64,000 nt of DNA from contig CM073593.1 in assembly GCA_037074705.1 (NCBI GenBank), positions 12,157,001 to 12,221,000 of the forward strand, given 5' to 3'. This document shows positions 54,331-64,000 of this stretch, piece after piece. The translations under genes and the position numbers were made by a program. The notes under the pieces are model-generated. The model searched no databases. It saw only the letters and a program-made list of their open reading frames with translations, and was not told the DNA's origin. The DNA comes from Zhengitettix transpicula (lineage: Eukaryota > Arthropoda > Insecta > Orthoptera > Tetrigidae). Each line of letters begins with the position of its first letter. Positions within the stretch are counted from its first letter, which is position 1.

Positions 54331-55218
54331 ATATCCTTTATATATTGAGATAGTTTCATAAGTTTGATACATCGATCAATTTTGTCCTTTCGACCGATGA
54401 CGACTCGAAATTTTTCTATTCTAATCTGGTAATTCACAACCTTTAGATCTCAGCTTAATTGAAAGTATTTCTTCAATTTTTTCTTGAAGTACGGTTCTAG
54501 TATAGTTAAAAAATAAAGAAAATTGGAAAGGTTTTATAATATATAGGACGAGTAACATCGCAAGGAACAGAAACGAGACAAGATGAGTTGCCGCTTTAAG
54601 GATAGCATCAACTCATCTGATCCCTACGTCAGGTGATTAAAAACGCAAAAGGTCTGAGTAGGACACAACCACATAATCTAGAAGACGAAATCATGTGGTC
54701 TGTTATTTTATATTATCTAATTAGTATATTTTTAACACTGAGGTATTATATTTTAATTTTAAAAAATTTTCATTATATGTTTGTCAAAATTATTTAAGTG
54801 TTGCCAATATACGTATTATGTTATATTGTGCAATGTCCCTCATCACTGTCTGTGGCTTAATTATTAGTGGTGAATCTGTGGCTACTGTCAGTCACAGAAC
54901 AACGAAATTTGTTTCAGCGATATTACAATGCAGATGATGTCATCGCAGCGTTGCGTAGTAACGCTATAATAAAACTTCTTAATCTTTGCTCGTTCGAACG
55001 AGTCGCAAACTTGTACGTTTTCGATATAAATTATTTTAAATTTTTTTTAATATTTGGAGTTCGATTCATTATTAATTTCTTGTTGTTGATCTCCATAAAT
55101 CCAATGCAACTAAATTCTTAAGTAGTTTCTCTTCCATTTGCTGGGACTTCGATAACTTATAGGAGTAGCACCCCGAGTCCGACTGACTATCTGGAACACT
55201 TTTCTAACCATTAAGAGG
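54331..55218. other. no gene seen
   Basis: AT-rich, with small local hairpins around 54,590-54,700 (GATGAGTTG..CAACTCATC; ACCACAT..ATGTGGT). No repeat family was assigned. Confidence 0.4.
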
Positions 55219-55612
55219 AAAAGCTTGCGAGAAAATTCTCTCGCAGGTGAACCTTCCCAGAGAGCTCTGGCGGAGGCTACCTTTGGGGATGCCTTCACAT
55301 CTCTCTGGTTTTTTGAACTAAGGTTCCCACATACCGAGGCAGCTCGGCCTGTTTTGAGAGGTGTATGTTCCGTGGTCGCAGACCTTGGGCATACGGAAAG
55401 AGTTGTCAGCTATTCCTATTGGAATAGTCGGCCAGCTGCCTCGTAAACCGGTTAAGGCACGGAGAGGGGAAAGCTGCGACCCCACAGCTAACCCCTCTCC
55501 CGCCATCGGAAGGGCGTGGGACAAGTACCAAATGCCCGACCAACCTGTTGCAGGTTTTTCTAGGGTTTTCCCTGCATCACTTTAAGGCGAATTGCCCGAT
55601 AGAAAAAAAAAC
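55219..55612 (+). repeat. Rep-A copy, 3' part missing
   Basis: Sense strand plus. It begins with the terminal hairpin (TTGCGAGAAAA and TTCTCTCGCAGG), keeps AGAGAGCTCTGGCGGAGGC and GGATGCCTTCACATCTCTC, and stops after GGCGAATTGCC, followed by CGATAG and A9. A short A-run at an internal truncation could be a new 3' end. Confidence 0.87.
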
Positions 55613-55734
55613 ATCTCTTGACCCTTCATTTATTTTTCCTTATCCGACGTAATTAGAACAATACATCATAAACATTCAGTGATAAATTGTAGAAATCGTG
55701 GGTCCTAGGGGAAAGTAAAATATTTGATTAGATT

Positions 55735-57850
55735 TATTAGTCCCATTAGTCGTCGACTGAAGAAATAGGACAAGTTAAATTTATATTATTTACTAATGTA
55801 TGATTGACATATATCTAATACTCTAGATGTATAAGACTATAAATAAATAGTGATGTGAAGAATTTAAAGTGTTCATATGTCAAATTACATGAAATAGTTT
55901 CAGGGAGAATACATAAATAAGGGAGAATAAGTTAGAATTACAGAACATTACTCAAGTAAGAAATCTTAAATATAAAGAAAGAAATAAAAAATAATTGTAA
56001 GCTGAACTTCACTATAAATTTTTCCAAAATTAACTTTGTACTGCAGAATTTTGTGTATCACCTTCGTGTATTGATGAGCCTTCAAAGTGTTGGCGCCTCC
56101 AGAAGAATTCATCTGGCAGCTCTTCTCAGTGGCTGGAAATCTCGTGCGGACATAAAATAAAAAGTTGTGAAGTATCAGTAGGACATACAAACAATAAAGA
56201 TTTATATTAGTATTCCATTAATTAACCAGTATCTTCTAGTGAACGAATGTGAGTTTGGCTCAGGCCGATTTACAAATTCGTTAATAGAGAAATACGCGCC
56301 GTTAATCAGCAGAGTTTGCATTTCTTAATAAATACGCTGTAACTGCTTACGCTTACGATACTAAGAGGAAGAAAATTAAATATCTTCATTCCTGAATAAT
56401 GGACACTTTTTTCAAAAAGTGTGAGATGATGTTTGTCTGTTCGTAATGTCCGCCGTTTTTTGATTATATTCATGGAAGTCCCCGTTGGTAACAAACAGAC
56501 TTTGATAAAGTTTTAGGAATATTTTAGTTTCCAAAATGTATGAACTGGGTAACGTTAAAATTCCAAGAGCTTTGAAGAGAGGTCTACAACTTTCTATTTA
56601 ATTTTTTCCATATAATACTCGGATAGCACGTTTCTGTAGTTTAAATATTTCCGCAGAGCGAGAAGAAAGTCCCAAGCTCGTAATTCCATAGCACATGTTT
56701 CAATGGAAGTACGCATAATATACCGTTTTTGCATTTAAAGTTTCTACTGGTTGCATTAATAATCGAAGAAAATAAGACGGAGCTAAGTTTACTTTAGAGT
56801 ACCTGAATATGTTCATTCCATCGTAACTTTCCGTCAACTTGTACACCGAGAAATGTTGCATGATCAGTCGCTAATTCTGTGTTGTCATTATCGGACGAAA
56901 ACTGAACAAGTTCAGTTTTCTGTAAGTTGAGAACCAATTCGTTTGCACTGAACCAGACAGTTAATAACTTCAGGGCACTTTCGACTTTTTTTTCAAGATT
57001 TTTTTCGTCACTACCGGTTATTATTAAGTTCGTGTCATCGGCATAAAGAACTGATTTTATTGGTTTGATGCAATCTGGACAGTCATTTATATACAAAAGA
57101 AAAAGCAGCGGTCCAAGAATAGACCATTGGGTTGTTGTCTATGACGACTTTATGCTTTCGATTAGTGACCCAGGATTTGAAAAGTGAAGAGCGTTTCCCC
57201 TAATTCCGTAAAACTCCAATTTATATAGTAAAATTTTGTGATTAACCATATCACATGCTTTGGAGAGATCAGAAAATATCCCTGTTACTTTTAATTTGTC
57301 TTCCAGAGAACCCTGGACTGATTGTACGAAATCGTTCATAGTGCTGTTAGTGGATTTATTTTTGAGGAAGCCATGTTGTTCTGGTGAGACTATTTTGTGT
57401 TTTCTAAGAAATTAACAACTTGCAAATGTATCGCTTTTTGTAGTATTTTAGAGAAAATTAGAAGGAAGTAAATAGGTCGATAATTCGAGATGTCAGTACG
57501 CGTACCCTTTTTAAATAGTGAAATTACATTTATTTAGCTACAATTAAAGAATCCGGAAATTTTCCTTTTAGCAACGACGAATTAATTATGTATTGAATTG
57601 GTTCTGCTATAGTTTCTGCGCATTCCAATAGGAGTTTGCTGTTAAAATCGTGTATATTATTTGAATTAGAACATTTAAAGCTCCTTATTGTATTTAATAC
57701 GTCACCCCTAGGTAACGAAGTAATGGTTAAAGCCGAAGCTGTTTCCGTGTTTGAAATGATATTATTATCATGTAGAATACACATTTTCTTCGTATGAAAT
57801 CTTTATTTTCCAGAATGATTATGAATTACATTCCATGTGGCTTTTATTTT
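55735..57850 (-). mobile_element. LINE copy 2 (CR1/Jockey-like)
   Basis: Minus-strand LINE from a partial RT-upstream region (KATWNVIHN, about 57,840) to the 3' untranslated end near 55,735. The 3' limit is set by where similarity with copy 1 (29,560) begins. A Rep-A poly(T) starts at its 5' limit, so Rep-A may have inserted into this LINE and cut it. Confidence 0.8.
56306..57784 (-). pseudogene. LINE reverse transcriptase remnant (copy 2)
   Basis: Blocks in order on the minus strand: LPRGDVLNTIRSFK, IQYIINSSLLKGKFPDSL, VQSVQGSLEDKLKVTGIFSD, LSKACDMVNHKILLYKLEFY, MYINDCPDC and VLYADDTNLIITGSDEKN (YADD catalytic motif at about 57,033). Then come LQKTELVQFSSDN, HATFLGVQVDGKLRWNEHI and the C-terminus GTSMNIIKKRRTLRTDKHHL and HYSGMKIFNFLP. 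Frames change several times, so it is dead. Unlike copy 1 it keeps the active site and has no LTR insertion. Confidence 0.87.
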
Positions 57851-58396
57851 ATTATTTTTTTTTATTTTTTTTTAGGTAACAGGCTACATAAGGGTCATCT
57901 ACATGGTGGCAACTCCCCTTTAATAGCATAGGAAGGGATTTAAAAGGGGGTTTGCGGAAGGGTAGAGGAAGGTAGCCAAGGGTTAACTAGGGCCCCCGGG
58001 CTATGGTTTAAGGATCCTACCCGGCAATTCGCCTTATAGTGATTCAGGGAAAACCCTAGAAAAACCTGCATCAGGTAGGTTGGACATTTGGTACTTGTCC
58101 CACGCCCTTTCGATGGCGGGAGTGGGGTTAGCTGTGGGGTCGCAGTTTTCCCCTCAACGTGCATTGACCAATTTAGGAGTCAGCTGGACGACTATTCCAA
58201 TAGGAATAGCGGAAAACTCTTACCGTATGCACAAGGTCTTCGACTCCGGATCATACACCTCTCAAAACAGGCCGAGGTGTCTCGGCATGTGGGAACCTTA
58301 GTTCAAAAAACCAGAGAGATGTGAAGGCATCCCCAAAGGTAGCCTCCGCCAGAGATCTCTGGGAACGTTCACCTGCGAGAGAATTCTCTCGCAGGC
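57851..58396 (-). repeat. Rep-A copy with perfect 24-bp terminal palindrome
   Basis: From poly(T) (about 57,857-57,873) to a perfect palindrome at 58,372-58,395 (CCTGCGAGAGAA joined to its exact complement). A second palindrome AGAGATCTCT lies at about 58,352. Full length; the best reference copy for the family. Confidence 0.9.
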
Positions 58397-59479
58397 TTCC
58401 TTGAATTTATGATCTGAATTCATAATGCATTTACACGTAGCAAGTTTCCTAGCGGCACCGAGAACTTAATATGTAACTGAATTAATATTGACGAATACTT
58501 TTAAGAAGTTTCAGGGACGCTTAAGCATCAATGATATTGACTGTGGAAGGCAGATTTTATTGACATCTGTGTGAACTACTTGGGTCAGAGATTATGAAGA
58601 TCTTTTGTCTTACGCAAGGTGAAAAATATGTCCGAAACAACTGGGAAAGGTGTTGCTTCCTAGCAGCAATGAATGACCGTTGTGGATAGTGTAAGTTAGT
58701 CCACCCCCGCACCTGCGCCCCCCTGAATGGCCCCGCGGGGCGCCGTGCTCAATGAAGGCGCTGGTCGGCGTCACCGTGTCTAGCGAGGTCCTAAATAATT
58801 GCCTCATTGTCGCACAAGGGAGGTGGAGACAATGGCCGGAACTCGGCCCGTTGCGACACGCACAATGCGGGCGGGCACAATGTAGTACGTCTGTGTCCGA
58901 GAGGCGTGAAAACGGTCTCGAGTGGAGGTGCGATACTAATATCGGCTTTTCTGTTTGAATTTCACTGCTGGAATGTTCGTCCTGCTCACTACGGGCAGAA
59001 CCATGGGATGAAAGATTTCTGCTCAGCGGGGTTCCTCCAGTATTCAAAGTGTCCGAGAGACAAGAACACAACACAAAAGTGTGACTTCCGCTTTGTCGAC
59101 GTTGAATTCGCAGTCACAGCTTCCCTTTCACAAGACTGAACGAACCGTCTACTTGAAAACAACTCCAAGTTAACAATTATACTTTTCAAAATAAGAAGGT
59201 ATGGTGATTTGATCTGAAACTCTTGAAACGGAGAAAACTTAGGATATTGTGCCGAACAATGTGCCAAGCTATAGTTATATAGGAACTGATATTTTATCTT
59301 AGCTTTAAAAGATTTTACGTATCTATACACAGCAACAAGCTGTTAGAACAGTAGTACCTGAAGTAGCCAACCTGATATAGTGATAGCGGGTTGTTGTTTG
59401 AAAAACAGAAGTAGTATGAAGAATAAACCTTATAAAGCTTAAGTTCAAAGTTTGAAGACACTAGAATAATTAGTGTTTG
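58397..59479. other. no certain gene; CpG-rich patch 58,690-58,940
   Basis: 58,690-58,940 is strongly GC- and CpG-rich (GCCCCGCGGGGCGCCGTG) in AT-rich surroundings. Both strands hold open frames, 154 codons on the minus strand (MLCSCLSDTLNTGGTPLS ...) and 68-110 on the plus strand. None is recognised. It could be a promoter-proximal island or an exon. Confidence 0.35.
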
Positions 59480-60450
59480 TTTGACACCCTTCAATAATGA
59501 TCGCTCTCAACGAATTTGTAAATGTGGACAAAATTGGTCAGCGTTATGTCATACAGTACTCTCATTTTAAAGGTCTTAGTCGAACCAATATCAAATTCGA
59601 GCTGGATCCTACTCTGGGAGAATCTGTTCTTTTGTTTGCATCAATAAACATTGTGTGGGTGATTTTAAATGAGTTCGAAAGAGCTGCCAAGATGAACATC
59701 TCAGTGGTCAACCAGATGAAGGTGTCACACCGGAAAGACTGACGAAAATCCTCAAAATGTATGACCGTCGACTGAAAGTGCACGAGCTATCATTAATGCT
59801 GCTGTACATTGCATATTAACTGAAAACTTCAATATGAGAAAGTAAGATGGTGGCAGCGTTTGCTTACAGTGGAACGAAAACAGCGTCGAGAGGATGTTTC
59901 AATCGACTGTTTGACGATGTTTCACAGCAATAAAACATGCGATTTTGTGTCGATTCATAACCACGGTTGAAAAATTGATCCATCACCCGAGACGAAGGAA
60001 CACTCAAAACAACGGACCGGAAGGGGAGAACCGGCTCCAAAAGAGGCGAAGAATCTTCTGGCATAGTCATGGAAAGGGGTTTTTGGGATGCGCGTGGAAT
60101 AATTTTTATTAATTAGGTTAAAAAAGGAGGGAAATCAACGGTGAGTATTTTACGAACTGATTGCAGTGTTTGAGTGATGAAATCAAGGAGAAAACGGCCG
60201 CAATTGGCGAAGAATAAACTGTTGTTTTGTTACTACAATGAACCAATTAACACAACCACTACCCTGATGGCCAAAAACAATGAATTATAGTTCTAATTGA
60301 TTCTTCGCGCACCTTATTCGCCAGATTTAGCTCTCTCAGATTATTTTCTCTTTCCAAACTTGAAAAAATAGATCGGCGGTTGAAGATTTTCCAACATTGA
60401 AGACGTGGAGACTGTGGTTGATGAATACTTACAGTAGCATGAACCACATT
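59480..60450 (+). pseudogene. mariner transposase, degenerate
   Basis: Plus-strand blocks in family order: VIQYSHFKGLSRTNIKFELD, then ILNEFERAAKMNI, VTPERLTKILKMYDRRLKVH (second helix-turn-helix), REDVSIDCLTMF, DFLCRFITTVEKWIHH (first catalytic region, GDE changed to TVE) and APYSPDLALSDYFLFPNLKK (third region). It ends RFSNIEDVETVVDEYLQ. Many stops and frameshifts; the middle is eroded. No terminal repeats were found. Confidence 0.82.
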
Positions 60451-62159
60451 AGAATTTAAGAGAACAATCCTATTAATATCCCGAGTGGTACTGAAGCTCT
60501 TTTTGGTGTCCTTTGGATGTTTGGAATGCTTGGGCCCTAGGTAAACATTACTCAGTAAGAAGATGAAGGCAGTGCTCTTGCCCGTCGAAACGTCGCCCTA
60601 CAACAGCTGTTTCAACAGGGTGGAAACCCGAGATCGTTTTCTGCAACAAATGCTCCGGGAAAGTCTTCGATCTTTGATTACTCAGTATCTGCTCTTGGAA
60701 GGTCCACTAATTGGTAGGGGGAAACGTTGTGTGTTTAATTGTGAACGGTCTGTGAAACTGGACATTTTATTTCGTTCTTATGGTTACGAGTGAATTTTAC
60801 TATTTATAGAAACCATAATGGGATCTAAATATTTACAGAAACGAACAGGTGATTAAGATATGATAAACATAGAAATGTAAGGAAAATAATATTTAAATAC
60901 AAATCACGTTGGTATTTACCAAGAAATAAAGTAATACTAATCTTAAGCCAGAAAACTTCCCCAACACAACTAAATTAAGGAACCCATAAAACAGAAATGT
61001 CTTTAAATAGCTTGATGTATTACCATGAATTTGAAATGCCCGTTAGTCCACCTTTGGCCGTTGCCGTTGCTGGAAACCAGTTCCTGTAATACTTATTGGT
61101 TCCTGAATGCAGTATTCACAGTTTCGACAGCGCCACGTTTTGTTATAATGGAAACGGCTGATTGTCTCATATTAATTAATTTGTTAATAACATTTTCTGA
61201 TATAGTTAAGGAAGCTCATTAATTACTTGAAATTAATTTTTCGATACTGATTAAAGTACCTCGTCATATTTAATAATTAGTATTTAATATCAATTCAGTT
61301 ACCATTTATATTTCGTAAGTGCGATGGGATAATAAATGGACAGGCTACTGCGGGGGGAATAAAATCCATAGCCTTACGTCCATATAAACTAATTACATAA
61401 TTATGAAAACAGTAACAGACGTGAACCATGTAAATCTTTATATACACAAGCTGGTTCGTTCATCGTTGTAATTATACAAAGTAGTTTGTTTTTGAAAAAC
61501 TACTTTTCATTTGCAAATTGTATTTTACCTACTACAGCAATATCTTTAAGGCAAATAATTAAGAATTAGTTTGAATTAATCAATTGGAAACACTCATATT
61601 TTACCGTTACCGTTCCGTCATTCTTATATAACATAATTTATCCCGTAATAAAAACACTTTCTTGCTGGAACACTTAAACAAGTGAAATATGTTTGAAAGC
61701 AAATCGGAAAAAATACATGTAAAGTACTTTCAAATTTGTTTCATGAACACATAGTAAATTTCGTCTCGAATTACTATTTGTATAGGTTCTATAAACATAG
61801 ATCAATCCATTAAATGGTTAATTGGGAACAGAAATACTGTTGCCTACTTTCGTTTTTATGTTCTGTTTCAAAATAGCAGTGGGGTACGGCCAATAACGAG
61901 AAAACCAGAGTCTTGAATGAATATAGAAACTAAGTAATTAATATGTTAAGTTATATTAGGTTGAATTCAAATTATGTATTTCATATTTTCGTATTCTTTT
62001 ATAAAATCGTGTGTCATTTTGGTAATATTTTAAAGTCTTTTCTAGGACTTTTAATATTTCGTCAGTAAAGGATATAGGTTAAATAATACTACATATAAAA
62101 GGAGAACTCCATATACTCGTCAGTAAAACAGATTTACAACAGTTCGGAATTTATTGAAG
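60451..62159. other. no gene seen
   Basis: AT-rich; one 76-codon frame at 60,563 is unassigned. Nothing else was recognised. Confidence 0.45.
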
Positions 62160-62900
62160 GCAATCTGGGTGCCGGCGTTGCCCGGGTTTCCATAATTAAA
62201 CTCAACGACATCCATAACCCCGAATTTGACACCAGTCTCAGTTGTTTTTGCGTTCTTTTTATGTAACGCCCGTCCATCCCATCCCTAAGGGTGCTCCCCT
62301 CCCATGCCAAAAGGGGCTGAAATTATACACAAAAATATCTGGAGAATAACTATCTATCTCATTAACCCTACAAGTTTCCTTCCACAGAAATATCGCCCGT
62401 TTGAGCATGTTTTAAAATTTCCACCCCGTCAACATTCGCCTCTTAGAGTTAAATGGCAAGTTGAATGCCATAATTCAACTCAGCGACATCCATAACCCGG
62501 GATTTGTCAACAGTATCCGTTGGTTTTCTCTTTATTTTTATGTAACGCCACTCTACCCCCAACCCTAATGGTGCTTTCCGTTATATGACGAAAGGGGTTA
62601 AAATTGTACACAATAAATATGGGGATATACAGTATCAATCTCAATGACCCCGACAAAAATTTACTCGACGCATATATGGGCCGTTGTACGATGTTTTAGA
62701 ATTTCCACCCTCGCTCTGGGGGTGCTAGCCGTGTCTTACCCCTACAGTGTTTGTTATCAGTTTGATAGGAACTCGTGTACGAAATTTTGTCAAATTTGCT
62801 TCACATGTGTAGATTTTTATGCGAAACATACACACAAACACTCTATTTTATTGTCTGATTTCAATAATAAATTATCATAAAATAGTAAAGCATCCCCACA
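62160..62900 (-). repeat. internally repeated element, second copy
   Basis: On the minus strand it ends ACCCGGGCAACGCCGG (about 62,170), like the element at 43.6-44.8 kb. Two successive units of about 277 bases carry the module GCGTTACATAAA ... TGTCAAATTC (or a variant) ... GGTTATGGATGTCG ... GAGTT.AATTAT (centred near 62,230 and 62,510), followed by CCACCC-type G-rich spacers. Non-coding. Confidence 0.6.
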
Positions 62901-64000
62901 TTTTTCAAAGTTAACATGAAAAACCTGTATGAAGTAAATTGAAATTTCACAAATCTAAAATCAACAGTTTCCTATTAATTTAATTTCTTAATTAAATAAT
63001 CATATATTTTTTATCATTCACTACAAAACATAAAATGTAAATTTCTTAATACAATTTAGACGTTGAAGTAATTTTTGGCGTTTGCCATCATCAGTTTTAT
63101 TCCAAAAATTTTTTTGTTTATAATTTCTACAGTAAAAATATAAAATTCAACTAGTGTAATAGAGTATACTCATTAAAATTATTATGTTAGTGTCACAACG
63201 ACGGAAGTAACAAATTATACGCGGCTAATGAGTCTTTATAACTTTATTTCTGACAATGATCAATATTAAATACTTTCGGTGTAACCAAAATGAATTCAAG
63301 TACCACTTTCCAAAATTCCGGAAGAGTTAAATAAAAAAAATGATTTTGTAGCTGGAGATGATAAGATAAAACTAAAGACAATTAATTATCTCTTTAGATA
63401 TTTTCTTAATATACCATTTAAACTGATATAAAGATTTTAAATTAAATAAAATGTGTGATATAAATAACGGTAAACGGTGATAGAATTATTCAGAACAATA
63501 AATATGCGTTAAGTTACAATAACGTAAGAATTTTTAATTAATAATTGTGTTATACATGAATATACTATATACAAGTGTATTAATATTCAAACATCGAAGA
63601 TTTTCCCGGTGTATATTCTGAAGAGTTCTTGGGTATCCACCCATTTCGATGGCGTAATCAACCAAAATAAAAAATACGGGACTATCCAATTAAATAATTT
63701 CTATACGGGAAGTTATTTAACTTTTTTCGTAAATAAAGAGTACTGTCATCAAGTGCCAAATTCCATAATTTTTTAGACTTATATTCGAAATACACCGTGG
63801 AAGAAATTCAGTTAATTTTCAATCATCTTTGTCGTGTTAAAATGAGCGGCATTAAGGAATTAGTTTCCAGTGTTGCACCTATGCAGGTCTGAACAATGCA
63901 CGCTCGTCCTTGGACGCGTGCTAGCGTATTCTTGTACCGCGCTAATGGGGGTTAAAGTTGGCTATTAACCCTTTACGTCCCAAGGGACACAAACGAGGAA
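62901..64000. other. no gene seen
   Basis: AT-rich to the window end. No feature recognised. Confidence 0.45.

Noticed and set aside
1..64000. CRISPR arrays, bacterial operons, rRNA genes
   Set aside because: No regularly spaced direct repeats with unique spacers, no Shine-Dalgarno-led gene clusters and no rRNA-like conserved blocks were seen.

Overview
The window looks like gene-poor, AT-rich nuclear DNA from an arthropod, most likely an insect. The evidence is decayed animal-type transposons throughout (mariner, non-LTR and Penelope-like elements), (AT)n microsatellites, intron-style splice signals, and no operons, ribosome binding sites or long host reading frames. A large repeat-rich genome is likely; I cannot name the species.

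Layout. 1-5 kb: partial mariner, LINE tail, LTR-like repeats, one possible host exon at 5.2 kb. 6-15.7 kb: a cluster of a roughly 0.5 kb poly(A)-tailed repeat, called Rep-A here, with degenerate mariners, a Penelope-like fragment and a piggyBac-like MITE nested in a mariner. 17-23.8 kb: LTR-like copy, mariner deletion derivative, the best-preserved mariner transposase, and a Jockey-type reverse transcriptase remnant. 24-32.5 kb: two weak host-exon candidates, a CR1/Jockey-like LINE end, mariner and Penelope scraps, and a LINE split by an LTR-like insertion. 34-48 kb: LTR-like copies, inverted-repeat MITEs, a Penelope reverse transcriptase remnant, tRNA-derived SINE heads, (TA)n tracts and an internally repeated element. 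50-64 kb: a Rep-A copy split by an R1-like LINE end, a second copy of the 29-32 kb LINE, further Rep-A copies, a degenerate mariner and a second copy of the internally repeated element.

No set of genes works together here. The story is layered insertion. Rep-A (about 14 copies or fragments) carries poly(A) on its sense strand, ends in a palindromic hairpin and shows a long-range stem with paired compensating changes. One Rep-A pair sits between 13-bp direct repeats, and another pair forms a palindrome of about 1 kb. The LTR-like family (about ten copies, no gag or pol) has a tRNA-Lys-like primer-binding motif just after the LTR end, followed in several copies by tandem short units each ending in ATTACA. 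These two families are the most promising undescribed material.

Boundaries of diverged repeats are by eye and may be off by tens of bases. All family names rest on motifs read from the sequence; no database search was possible.
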